Below, piece by piece: positions 45,924 to 56,707 of a stretch of 64,000 bases of DNA. The number at the start of each line of letters is the position of its first letter. The first letter of the stretch is position 1. The translations under genes and the position numbers were made by a program. The DNA is from Marthasterias glacialis (taxonomy: Eukaryota; Echinodermata; Asteroidea; Forcipulatida; Asteriidae): positions 17,500,110 through 17,564,109 of the forward strand of contig OU452227.1 in assembly GCA_911728455.2 (NCBI GenBank). The letters are read 5' to 3'. The notes beneath the pieces were generated by a model. The model saw only the letters and a list, made by a program, of their open reading frames with translations. It was not told the DNA's origin and searched no databases.

Positions 45924-47834
45924 AAATTTTTCTCTTGAAAAATAACACAAAGACATTGAACAAAACAAAAACTAAAATGATTTTTTAAGCATTTTAGTCG
46001 TAATCTACCCAGTGGTTTTGTGTACAATAATCACAATTTTGGCTAATGATAAAGTATGAGTAAAATGTCTCATCTTTGTTGCGACAAAATTAACTGCTTC
46101 TCCGCAATGCAGAATCAGAAAGAACCAATTAATGGCTTGAAGTGTTACGTTATAACTTTTCTTCAAAATCGTATGCAACACTGATGAACAAAATGTTTGT
46201 AAAATTGATTATCCTGCCTACCCAGGGTTATACTATTACTAACTTCATCACTTGACAGTAACACTTACATAACACTACAGTAACACTATCTGATTCTGAG
46301 TAAATGACATGGACAACGTTGGTAATTAATTTTCAAAGGAGATTCTTCAGTTCAAAAACCAGTAAATGTATACTGCACTTTATGTCATGTGACCCCATAA
46401 GTTAGCTATACTATACATGAACGTCTGTGAAAATTTGATCTCTATCGGTCATCTGAGTCACGAGAAAGTAGTGAGAAAAAAAGAAATTACCAAGGTTTAG
46501 TCTCGAGATAAAGATTGTTTTAGGCCCACTCATTTCTCAAAAGGCAGTGAACATGGTAGATGTTCGGATGGTAAAACTGTTGAATGTTATTTTACGGTGC
46601 CGTTCCACAATTTTGTAGTTTATTTCCCTTTAAACGAAGTGTACGTGCGCAGTGACCATGGTGACTGTTTTTTGGCATTCCTGGCTGGTAGTGTTATCAA
46701 TTGTACATAAAGATGTCAGTCTCCATTCAAAGCCCCATTTCAACATTGGTATAAAGAAGAAAAACATTGAATGTTCACAGACATACATGGTATAAAGATA
46801 ATGATGGTAGAAAACTTTCCTTGAAATATTTTTTGCCTGAAGTGTTATCGTTTTTAAACAATAAATGAAACAAGATCCAAAATTACTTTTCATCTCGGTG
46901 AGACGAAAACTCTGCCTATAAAATAGGAATGCATACAAAAATGATTGCTGGATGAAAGTAGATAATGAATTACATAAATATCCATTGAATTTGTGTGTTT
47001 TTTAGTTTAATTTCGTGACAGAACACGGTTCACCATTTTGTAGAACCAAATTTTGACTCCACAAAATGGTGGACCGTATGTTTCTATGTAGAGTGTGGTC
47101 ACCCTGGTTGTATTTCCGAGAGGCTAGGTTTTTTGAATCACTACTCTCTAGTTACAACAAACTGTGTTTTTTTATTGCATGGAGAACTCTTAAAAAAGGA
47201 CGAGGAGCAATTCCAAACGGCAACATTTTAAAGGTTTGAAGGCAGTATGTCCCTGTAATAGTTAATACAGTTGGTTGTAAACTGAAGCATTGTTTGTGTA
47301 TCATGGATGATTAAAAGGAATACATCCCAACAGTTTTTGGGATAATGTGAGCAAGTTTATGACTCAGTTTTTAGTTCATTTCAAAGAACAGTCATAAAAC
47401 CAGCTCATTAACAGCTTGTAAACAATTTTATCAGGTATTTAATTTGTCTGTGAGGATTAGTTTTCCTACATGTAGCTCCTGCTAGAACTTGTTTTTTATT
47501 TAACACAGTTTATTTTGTGTGTGTGTGTGGTCTCGAATTCATTCCCTTGTGGAGTCCTATAACAAAAGGAAAGCACAAGAGCAAACTGGTCGCCACAGGG
47601 GAATTATAAAGAGAGGGATGCTCCACAAGGAAATTTGTGTACAAAGCCTATGAGAAAACATTAAGTACAGGGACAAAGACAAGAACAGTAAGGTCTCCAC
47701 AGGGATGCATATTTGAGAATGTAGTGTACAATATGTGTGTAGGTTGGGGAAGGGTGGATTGGTAAAGAACCTTTGAATTATATGGCGGTATGATGATGCA
47801 CATTGTCAGGGTTGTCCCCATGCGCAAGTTCAAA

Positions 47835-49435
47835 TTGCGGGCAGAATTGGGGTCACATCTGTGTAGCTTTTGTTCAATATTTGATGACATTTACGACAAT
47901 GTATACATACTATGTAGATTGTAAAAATTCAGTATGTGGTTCAGGAGTATGATTTTTTCAATTTTTTAACTTAACAAATGCAATTGGACACCCGATGACG
48001 TCATCATGACATCACCAAATTTGTGCTGTCTTCATATTGAGGTTCAATTGTCTGATGAGTTTCAGTTCAGTTCCATATTGAGAGTTATTCTGCAGAGAAG
48101 AGTTTGAATGAATACAACACAACAGTGACAGCGTAACACAATGGTCTCTCTGAGACACAGTAACGTGCTTTTCTGGTCACGTGAACAGCACACGGTCTAC
48201 TTATTACCAAAACTTCTGAATGCACTTGGAAATTTTGTGCAAGTTTCACAATTAAGCTTTTATTGTATCAGTGAAAAATATTGTATCAGTATCAAGAAAT
48301 TCTGAAAATTAATATTAATACATTTATAACTTGTTGTAGGTAATTTTGAAGGCGTCGCTACTGTTGCATTTAAAAATGTCACAAAAACAAAATGTCATTT
48401 CATGCACTAAAACAATGTCCAAATTCTATTTCATATTGACTGCAGAGAAAATGGCTTTTTAATAGTTTTTACTTCAACTTCCGGTTATAAACCTGAAGAC
48501 AAGGTCATATTGGGGTCATATTTGTGTGGCGCTTGTTAAGTTTTTAAAGAGCTTTCCGATGATGTTATAGATTGTAAATATCCACTGTGTGGTTCAGGAG
48601 TTCATTTTTTTGTTTAAAATATTAAATTTTGTTTTAATGTAATTCAGCACCTGATGAGGTCATGATGACGCCATTGTTCAAGTGTGATCTCCATGTTTCG
48701 GTTCAAGTAATGCCAAGTTTCAAGGTTCACATCAATTTCAATCGTGAGTTATGGTTGTAGAGAAAGAAGTTTACTTTAATTAGTTGAACACCCAGTGTTT
48801 GTAATTATTAGGTGTTAAAGTGCATTTTTACAAGAACGAACACCTTTTAAGTCCAGGAATGCATAGGCCTACTACATTGCACTGCTGCCTCATTGCAATC
48901 ACAATACAGCTTGTACTATACGAAGTGTGACACACTTGAATGCACACAAGTGTATGTACACAACATAGTATGTAAAGCACTGTTCAAATGGTGCGCTTTA
49001 ACATCCGGTTTTGACTGGATTGAAGTTCAAAGTAGTGTCATCTCTTTGTAAAAGTTTGAACAGGTTCAAGCTCTACAATCTGATGTACATGTAACAATTG
49101 TGATTATATGATAAGTAGTTCTTCAGATATGAATTTTTGAAATTTTCAACTTCCATTTTGAACCGGAAGACAATGTCAGATTGGATCACATCTGTGAGGC
49201 GTTTACTCAGTTCTGAAGACCTTTCAGATAATGTATAGATTGTAAAATAACAACTGGAGGTCTTGAGTTATGGTTTTGTTTAAGTATTAAACTTTCATTT
49301 AATGTAATTCAACATCTGATGACATCATCATAATGTAATTGTTATTGTGCCGTCTTCATATTGAGGTCCAATTGTCTGCTAAGTTTCAAGGTTCAATTCA
49401 GTTTTAATCTGTAGAGAAATGCTGCAGAGAAGAGT
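47835..49435 (+). repeat. Three diverged units, period about 670 bp
   Basis: Blocks at 47835-48105, 48478-48770 and 49150-49435 share, in order: GGTCACATCTGTG, TAGATTGTAAA, GTGGTTCAGGAGT, a GATGACGTCATCATGACATC-type block, TTCATATTGAGGT and CAAGTTTCAAGGTTCA. The GGTCAC/GATCAC anchors lie at 47851, 48514 and 49194. Divergence is high, so the array is old. Confidence 0.65.
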
Positions 49436-50096
49436 TGAGGGGAAGAAGAAGAAGATGGAGAAAAAAAAAGGGAACAATACATTCATGTGTTCATGGTCAT
49501 ATTGCACGAACACCTAATAATTAAAAATTTTACACAAAATCCTAAAACAAAACTTTTTAAAATGCTCCAGATTGCATAGTAGAGTTCCTTAAAACCAAAC
49601 GTGAAACATCAAATAAAAAACTTGTGGAGAAACTCATTTCAATTCAGCATGCTTCAGCCAAACTTTCTAAATTTGGGTCCAGAATGCCCCATAGTTTTGA
49701 AATACCCTGGATGGGGAGAACCCTATAATTTATTGTTTAACATAAATTTACCTTGGCCTGTAATTTTGATTTTCTGTTCGCTTTATTTCATATAGTATAA
49801 AGAAAAGCCACAGTAACACTTGTGTACAGTTAATAAGTATGTCAGAAGATGCATTCAAGGTCAGCATAGAACAATGCATTGTAAAGCAGGCAAGCATTAG
49901 CTCTAGCTCCATAATGCAAGTAGCATGCACAGAGTTTTTACTAATACCATGAATGGCAAGTGTCTAACACAGTGATATACACAATGTACCCAGATTCAGT
50001 GCAGAATTGTAGGTTAATTGTTTATAGGTGTTTCTTGAAAACTATGTACTTACAGTTTAAATGACATGTTAAAATCTTCCCGTAATTTATGATGTC

Positions 50097-50309
50097 CAGT
50101 GATGTAGCCACGTTTAGGGGTGGGGGGACTGGGGGGTGTTAATGGGCCCCTTCCCAATTTTCCAGTGCCCCCCAGATGCACCCCATGAAAAAAATCATAT
50201 GTAATTCTTTAAAAAACATGGCCCCTCGCTCCCCTCCCCCGGCCCCACTGAAAAGCAATTCCCCCTCCCCCTCTTCCCCTCAGTGAAAAAATCCTGGCTA
50301 CTGCCCTTG
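50097..50309. mobile_element. hAT-like MITE (CAGTGATGTAGCCA end)
   Basis: The left end CAGTGATGTAGCCACGTTTA and the right end, complement CAAGGGCAGTAGCCAGGATT, form short inverted repeats, with G-rich then C-rich interior halves. A related left end, CAGTGGTGTAGCCAGCAACT, lies at 23393. The termini recall hAT; no target duplication was confirmed. Confidence 0.45.
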
Positions 50310-50344
50310 TCCTTCATCATCATGTACATAAGTGTCCATTAGCC

Positions 50345-50605
50345 TCGCCATCGCCGAACCCTTCAAAACCCAACTGCATGTTTAATTCTGTTAGACTGAT
50401 GACTACAGTAGTGAACTGATTGTAAATGCTGTACATGGGACCAGGTACACCACCAAAATCAGAGTCCACCAGTTTGGGTGGTTAGACTTAAGTTAATACA
50501 ATATGTACCATACTGGTGTTTGGTTTGGTTTGGTTTGGTTTGGTTTGGTTTGAGTGAGGATGGATCCTTGTAAACGCTCAATGGAGTTAGGGTCAATGCA
50601 GTGTC
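50345..50605 (+). repeat. GGATCCT-type dispersed repeat, copy 3
   Basis: It runs from GAACCCTTCAAAACCCAACT to GGATGGATCCTTGTAAACGC and GAGTTAGGGT, colinear with 28160-28390. A (TTTGG)n run at 50518-50552 sits where the other copies have TTTGGTGTTGG / GTTGGATTTTG. Confidence 0.6.
50518..50552 (+). repeat. (TTTGG)n microsatellite
   Basis: About seven uninterrupted copies of GTTTG/TTTGG, embedded in a dispersed repeat. Confidence 0.9.
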
Positions 50606-51304
50606 ACTTGCAAATTGTCATTGCAATGGCGTGCATCCAATCCCATTTTAAAGCCTGATAAACAAAGAGACTGCTTGACAAATTAACCTTGACATGTACG
50701 TACCACTGCGTGTATATTGCCAACAATTCTTGCTAGATGGATTAGTACATTGGAAAGAGAGAAAAACCTACAAAAGACAACTGCCTCAGAGAGCATCTTC
50801 TTAGACATAGCTCTTGTTATGACCAATTCTCAAGGCGATTTAAAGTCTGTAAGCCTGTAAAAATACAATATCATCCTTTATATTCAGGGGGGCTTCATCT
50901 CCAGACCGAGTGGATGCTGCTACCCATTTTAAAAAGGACTTTCAACTTTTGTACAATCACACCCCTGAATTTCATTCAAATATCTTCAACCTTTTGGAGA
51001 AGGTTATGATTCCCATATTGATAGTTTCCCAATGTTCTTACAGTGTAAATACTACCCTGTAATTGCCATGGCAATAAACTACATAGCCTGCAAAGCTTTC
51101 AGTGCATGTGGAAATCAATTTATAACGAGTGGGATGTTGAGGAAACTGTCAACTACGGGAACTGTCCCTGTAGGCATAGCCTTTGTGATCCTCCAAGCTC
51201 TATCGCAGGAAAGACACTACATATTACAGAATAGACCATGTAACCTGGTGACATCACGTTTACAAAAGAGCCACAAAGCCTGGACTTCCTGCAGGCACAA
51301 TTTG

Positions 51305-51560
51305 TACACAGCCCAATGGAAGAACACATAAATCTTAAATTTTATGGAGGTTGGCACTGTCTGATTTTTATCAACTTTTGGTAGGAAGAAAGGGAGCACA
51401 TTTTAAAACCTTTTCAGCTGTTACTTTTAGAATTCTTGTATTTGTGTAGAAATTACATGTTACAAATTGTAAAATGTTCCATATGACCAGTGTAGTATCT
51501 TGCCTGCCAGGAAATGCCCTGGAATGAACAAGGTCACTCTTTTTGTAAACATGGTCTATA
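51305..51560 (+). repeat. Dispersed repeat, copy of 20780-21050
   Basis: It starts CCCAATGGAAGAACACATAA and ends CTTGCCTGCCAGGAAATGCC then CACTCTTTTTGTAAACATGG. It is colinear with 20780-21050, and its last 100 bp with 11741-11850. The sequence before it (50830-51300) may belong to the same longer element. Confidence 0.55.
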
Positions 51561-51959
51561 AGATGCATGCTTACCTGAAAAGCATTGAATTGATTTGATT
51601 GAAGCGGTGGTTCTATATTTTCAATAGCGTACAGAGAGTACTCTTTTTCATGACCCCCTCTCCTCAAAAAGAGTACTTTATAAACATGTTGACTTTTGAC
51701 CCAAACTGGGGCCTATTGGGGATGTGTGTTGACAATGGCTAGTGAGTAAATCATTTTTTGTTTGAATCACTGGCATAAAGAAACCTTGACTTGACAAAGC
51801 TCAGAGAACGAAGATTCTCTTTGAAGCATCAGGATTTTTGTGTTCTCTATAGAGAAAATGTGAAATTCATGCACCGTGAATTGCGAAACCTTGGCCCTGA
51901 GCTACTGCAGAGGATTGATCAATCCAGAACCAAGGCTGGAAACTCGGTTCACTCTGACT

Positions 51960-52150
51960 TGCCTCCATTGAGCCGAAATACAATGAATAAACAATGGTGG
52001 AAACCTCTCGTTGTCTTATAATCCTCTTCTTGGAACAAAAGGACAAAGGTCTGAAATCGGGGATTACACAATAACCCCCACGTAATGGGCAAAAATTACT
52101 CTGTCCTCTTTGTGTGGGTGAAACAAGGGGTTGCACGGTGAGATCATACT
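51960..52150. repeat. Dispersed repeat, copy 2
   Basis: TCTTCTTGGAACAAAAGGAC, GAAATCGGGGATTACACAAT and TTTGTGTGGGTGAAACAAGG match the order seen at 18170-18420. Confidence 0.6.
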
Positions 52151-52322
52151 GTTCGGGCGACTTCCGTTTGCTGGCTTAGACAATTCGTGCCTACAGGTCA
52201 TTCGGCATCTGCTGGTTAAAACCAGACCAGGGCTTGTTATGAAGTGTTTAACTATGCACTTGGGTAGGTTTCTACTTCTATTTTAAGAGCAAAAAGACTA
52301 GTCTTGTTCTATAAATCTTTAT

Positions 52323-52474
52323 CAGGGCTTGATTTCACGAAGAGTTAAGATTTATCTTAAATGCAAATCAATCTTAATTGCTAAGCAAAGTGTGATGTCA
52401 CAATATAGTTTACTATGGTAATACTGACAACTCATCATAAGATGAAACTTAGTGCTTCGTAAAATCGACCACTG
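52323..52474 (+). mobile_element. hAT-like MITE copy (CAGGGCTTGATTTCACGAAG end)
   Basis: The left end CAGGGCTTGATTTCACGAAG and the right end, complement CAGTGGTCGATTTTACGAAG, form an inverted repeat of about 20 bp around 150 bp containing TCTTAATTGCTAAGCAAAGT and GTGATGTCACAATA. The opposite-strand copy lies at 15391-15556. Confidence 0.7.
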
Positions 52475-53202
52475 GCATCATCACTTATCCCAATGGACGG
52501 ATAAAGATAGGGACCCGTACCAGACTAAAATGTCTGAGTGCGGTCCACTTCTTCGGAAAACAGCCTCTCCTGAGCAAACCTTTGCTAGGTAATGATTGGC
52601 ATTTGCATAAAACTGAAAAGGCTTGCATTGGATATTATCCCCCTACTCCGTAGCGTACTATTAGATTGTGCTTGTCAAAATGTTGAAAGACCCCTAATAA
52701 ATTAAGCACAAACTATAGCACAAATGATCATTTGTAAGGCAGAAGTTTTGCTATGCTACACGTCAGAAGAACAGTGCGATAAAAATGTCTTGCTTCTGCA
52801 CACGAGTGCCATGTTGATTAATAATATCTGATTCGCAACTTGGCAGGCTGATGCAGTATTTACATGCATTGATGCAGAGTGTTGATGATGACAAAACCCA
52901 TCTGCTTTGCACTTGGCAAATGGCAAACGGTTTGCTGTCACATTTATTCATTATAAAGGTACTGTGTGTGGTAATACATGTACATGTATGTAATCTGATT
53001 GAGAAATGTCACTTTTGATAGTCTGTGTCCGGCCACAGATGTATGGAATGTACACACTGCTGTATAGCAAATTCTGTATGACAGACTCAATAACAATTCC
53101 CTTCCTTCATGCAATAACTAAGCCTATTGGGTACGTGTATGATTAATATAGCAATACTACTCAAAGAGTGTGAATATTTGTGCAATTAATTGATTGCATT
53201 TC

Positions 53203-53389
53203 AGCAGGCCTGTATGCTTTGTTCGTTCCTGAAAGGGCAAGGGCACCAAGTCAATTTCTTCTTGATAAAGGGCACCTCTATGCGGAAATTGTTAATATCT
53301 ATTTGAATGATATTTCAAGGGCACCAAGGCAATGACCAGGGGGTAAAGGAGGCAATTGCCTCCATTGCCTCCGTGAAGTATCAGGCCTG
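53203..53389. mobile_element. CAGGCCTG-ended repeat, best copy
   Basis: It starts and ends with CAGGCCTG. The interior has GGGCAAGGGCACCAAG, AAGGGCACCAAGGCAATGAC and ATTGCCTCCATTGCCTCCGT. The right end overlaps the start of the 198-bp duplication, so the duplication copied the element's last bases. Confidence 0.5.
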
Positions 53390-53768
53390 CATTTGTTTAA
53401 ATGTTCATATCAAGTTCATATTGTGTACTTTGAAATCCATGTATGTACAGTGTATTGTACTTTGATTTGTCTAAAAATGGAAAGTCATCAAAATTATTTT
53501 GACACAGCTGCATTTTACAAAATGTTTAGTTTTTTTATTGAAAACCTGTTCGCATTAAATACATTAATACGTGAAGTATCAGGCCTGCATTTGTTTAAAT
53601 GTTCACATCAAGTTCATATTGTGTACTTTGAAATCCATGTATGTACAGTGTATTGTACTTTGATTTGTCTAAAAATGGAAAGTCATCAAAATTATTTTGA
53701 CACAGCTGCATTTTACAAAATTTTTAGTTTTTTTATTGAAAACCTGTTCGCATTAAATACATGTACGG
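53373..53768 (+). repeat. Tandem duplication, 2 x 198 bp
   Basis: Unit 1 (53373-53570) and unit 2 (53571-53768) differ at only about two internal positions plus the last few bases. Each starts GTGAAGTATCAGGCCTGC. The near identity means a recent event. Because 198 is divisible by 3, an open frame (53393-53839) runs through both units, but it shows no protein family features. Confidence 0.9.
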
Positions 53769-54910
53769 CAAGAAGGCAAAATACACTGGAGAAAAAAATA
53801 TTATACAAATTGGTGCACCCAAATCATATTTCAATGTGATTACATGTCCATGAAAATTCACTCCGAATAAGGGAATTAACTAATATTCAGGCGAGTTAAA
53901 TTTTGTGTGCTCTGTAATTTTATTGTGTCATCCACATTTACAGAAAACATACATTGAGAATATTCAATGATCCAGTCACATGAGCGCAATTAAAAATACA
54001 CTGAAAACATACAACTAGCCAGTTGCTACGACAACAGAGAAAGCAAGCTGGGACACTGGCTTAATGTCATCCATAATACACAAACACCCACCATTGCATG
54101 TACTTAGTACTTAATATAGTATGAGATCTGACACTGTCTGACCGTTGACATTCTATTTACAGTATTAAATGGAGGGAAGGGAATTGGGTTGAGGGATGAA
54201 GATGCTTTCACCAAATGCAGATGATCATGTACTACATGTATACAGTGCTTCTGTGCAACTGTAGCAGTCACACATACATGTACATAATGTCAGAGGAGTG
54301 ATATTTGGTGATTCAGTACCAAAACACATACAATGTAGTAGAGTTTGTTATCAGTTGATATTGGGTTACAATGTATAGGCCTAGTTAATAGGATTGGAGT
54401 TTCAGATTGTTAGCAGCTACACCAGAGTGAGACAGTGAGGGCAAAGAGCTGGTTCCTGGGGGCAATCAAATAGGCTTTCCAATGTATCAAAAATGTTAAC
54501 CACAAGGAAACATCGTTTGTAGTGTGGAGAGTGTTTTTGCCAACATGTGTAGCAAAGTTTGTTATAAAACAAACGAATAGGCTTATTTGGGGCGCCAAAA
54601 TTCAGGCTATTTAAATATAAGTTTCGGTGTGGGGGTTGCCCCTGCTCCCCTCCCCCCTTCCCTGCCCTTGAACGCTGCTACTGACATTAAATTTTACAGG
54701 AAATCCAGGCTCTGTGGCTTATTTGTAAACATGTGATGTGTCAGGCTACATGGTCTATAAATTAAGAGTTACATGTAACTACACTGTATAAAAAAAGTGG
54801 CAGTCTAAATTGCTTAATGTTTTTCACAATTTGTACAAAAACCACTATTGTTTCTGAATTTGCACACTGGTGTAAAGGTAACTCATTCTTTCTCTCTCTT
54901 GATCTTTCTA

Positions 54911-54943
54911 GTGCACAGTCATCTCTAGTTAGTCACACTGATT
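54911..54943 (+). other. 5'UTR segment of the MXRA7 exon, after an intron acceptor
   Basis: TTCTTTCTCTCTCTTGATC then TTTCTAG just before 54911 is a strong acceptor in front of the ATG-bearing exon, implying an upstream non-coding first exon. I could not place that exon or the promoter. Confidence 0.45.
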
Positions 54944-55129
54944 ATGGATACCATTCAGCAAGACTCCATTCTGTACATCACTGCAGCTCTTTGTACCTTC
55001 CTTGCTATCTTAGTGTCCTACCGTTGGTTTGTAAGACAACCTGCTGTCAGAGCCAAGGATGATGGTGACAAGAAAGATGCGGTTGCTAAGGAGACGAAGG
55101 AGACAGAAGATGAAGAAGAAATAAAAACT
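54944..55129 (+). CDS. MXRA7: MXRA7 exon with start and membrane anchor
   Basis: It encodes residues 1-62, ending in phase 0 at AAAACT|GTAAGG. It contains the hydrophobic segment and the acidic/basic linker KETKETEDEEEIKT. Translation read past the donor stops soon after (55226), so splicing is needed. Confidence 0.88.
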
Positions 55130-56707
55130 GTAAGGAAAACGCTTTTTCCTATGATATCAAGAGAGCTTATCACTCAGTCAGAAATCAATGCTTGGTTGGT
55201 TAATGCCCTTTCCCTGCTTAAAAGATAAATTCAGTCCTTCATTTAAAGAAATACGAGGAGAGTTATAAATTACTCTTCTTAAATTAATGAGGTAAGTAGT
55301 TGGATTTAAATTCCCCAGGAAATTCCTGAAGATTTATTTCCTGGGAATTGAATTGGTAATGGAATTGGTGAATAGAGCTTTAGGTTATCTTAAGTTCAAT
55401 TATGAAAATACAACATTGGGCAATTTACAAACAGTCTTGACAGTGCATCCTCTACAGTTAACCTTGGCGAAGCCATTTCCTCCCCCCCCCCCCTAAAAAA
55501 GGGCAGACAAAAAAATCACACTCACAACTCCGCTGCTCATGGGCAGTTTGGGACCTTGAAAATGGCTGACATGAATGTGAAAAATGTTCTCCAGCCACAC
55601 AAAAAATACCACCGTATGCCAGAAACACAGAAAAATGCGACATTGCTGTTTTGCAAACTGTGAACGAACTTAAACAATCAGCGTTGTGTGGCGAGGACCA
55701 AAACTTGTGGACCTTTTTTCCATGATACACTGGAAAAATGGCCTCTCCTTGACAAACTTGAGAGGGCACACTGTATTGTGAATCGTTCATATCGGTTACA
55801 GTTTTATTAATTTTTTTATTGATGTTGATTGTTCTGTATCTATTTGTTTGATGATAAATTATTTTGCCTTTTCTATCACCAGCCACTGAGTTGCCCCTTT
55901 GGGTTTGGCTCAGCACCACACCCATCCAAGGAAGATGAAGATGAAGATGTAGATGGTAACGTTGACAACATTAATGACCTCTTGATTAATAGCTCAGATA
56001 TCAAGCCTCTAGATGAGGAGGAGAAGAAGCGTCTTGAAGAGATAGCAGCGATGGAGAAGCAGGAGAAATTGGACCGTAGGAAGATCAAAGAGTTGGAGGA
56101 AGAGGTAGAGAAGTCCATGTCAGAACAACAGCTTGACGAAGAACGAAAGTAAGTTTGGAAAATATATTGCAATCAAATACATGCGTGATTCTCTTAATAT
56201 TGTGGAATGGCCCAAGCTCAGCCAGCGGGGTGTAGTCAAATATGCAAACTTCTCAACATGCAAGATTTTGGCGAATTTGTATTCAGTTTTTCACCCATTT
56301 TAGGCTTACAATTTTTTTGGATGCTGTTTTTAAAGAATTTTTCACTTCAAAATTTTGCAACGTCACCAATCAGTTCACCAACCAATCGCGCAAGGAATTT
56401 GATAAAACTGCGTGCCACATGCAGTATTTACTCTAAACGCTCTTGCTTAATAGTTTTTAAAGATTTTAGTACATGTAACTCAGTGAATATCAAGCTTCAT
56501 GATTTCTCATTCGTTGATATTCAGCCATGTAATGGTCTAAACCTGACAATTTTTCATCCGAAGCCCTCTTCCCATTTTTGTTTTGTTTGATGCAGAACTC
56601 GTCAGGCCCAGCTGGAAGCCATATTTTCCCTGATGAAGCAGAATAATGATCGTTTTGGCATTGAGTCTGTAGATGAGGTACAGAAGCAATACAAACTGTA
56701 TGTGTGA
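54944..56707 (+). CDS. MXRA7: MXRA7 homologue (3 coding exons, 187 aa)
   Basis: Exons 54944-55129, 55883-56148 and 56596-56707 join in phase to 187 residues (human MXRA7 is about 204). MXRA7, matrix-remodelling-associated 7, is a poorly understood single-pass protein linked to extracellular-matrix gene programmes. Residues 9-29 (ILYITAALCTFLAILVSYRW) are a membrane anchor near the N-terminus, followed by a Lys/Glu/Asp-rich linker. Residues about 85-151 are acidic, then form a Glu/Lys/Arg coiled coil (EEEKKRLEEIAAMEKQE, KIKELEEEVEKSM). The C-terminus (QLEAIFSLMKQNNDRFG...EVQKQYKLYV) matches the conserved MXRA7 end (QLAAIFKLMKDN...VQEQLRLY) and makes the identification. The middle is not conserved in sequence. 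The family is certain from the C-terminus and architecture; cellular function is not known from this sequence. Confidence 0.9.
55130..55882 (+). other. MXRA7 intron between coding exons 1 and 2
   Basis: GT-AG intron with a poly-C run at 55481-55493. The 155-codon minus-strand frame 55458-55925 overlaps it and exon 2 and has no features. Confidence 0.85.
55883..56148 (+). CDS. MXRA7: MXRA7 middle exon (acidic segment, coiled coil)
   Basis: It encodes residues 63-150 plus two bases. The acceptor is TTTTCTATCACCAG|CCA and the donor GAAA|GTAAGT. It opens with PLSCPFGFGSAPHPSKEDED, then an aspartate-rich stretch and the coiled coil. Confidence 0.88.
56149..56595 (+). other. MXRA7 intron between coding exons 2 and 3
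   Basis: GT-AG intron of 447 bp with a GTAAGT donor. No repeats recognised. Confidence 0.85.
56596..56707 (+). CDS. MXRA7: MXRA7 last exon (conserved C-terminus)
   Basis: It encodes residues 152-187 after a split Lys codon. The acceptor is TTGTTTGATGCAG|AAC and the stop TGA is at 56705-56707. It is short and would be missed by ORF scans, yet carries the family-defining LEAIFSLMKQN and KQYKLYV. Confidence 0.92.

Larger units (their letters stand above)
42316..54910. other. Intergenic, repeat-dense region between the FTCD-like and MXRA7-like genes
   Basis: No gene supported. It holds the hairpin at 42477-42588, a SINE (43490-43720), an A-rich low-complexity stretch (44100-44180), the G-run array (44769-44942), the 45124-45923 element, the periodic repeat (47835-49435), several MITE-like copies (50097-52474) and the tandem duplication at 53373-53768. 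Short frames such as 42865-43053 show no family features. Confidence 0.5.

Noticed and set aside
53393-53839. 148-codon frame with two near-identical halves
   Set aside because: A direct consequence of a 198-bp duplication (multiple of 3) of non-coding DNA.
55458-55925. 155-codon minus-strand frame
   Set aside because: It lies antisense to the MXRA7 intron and exon 2, starts in exon 2 and shows no family features.
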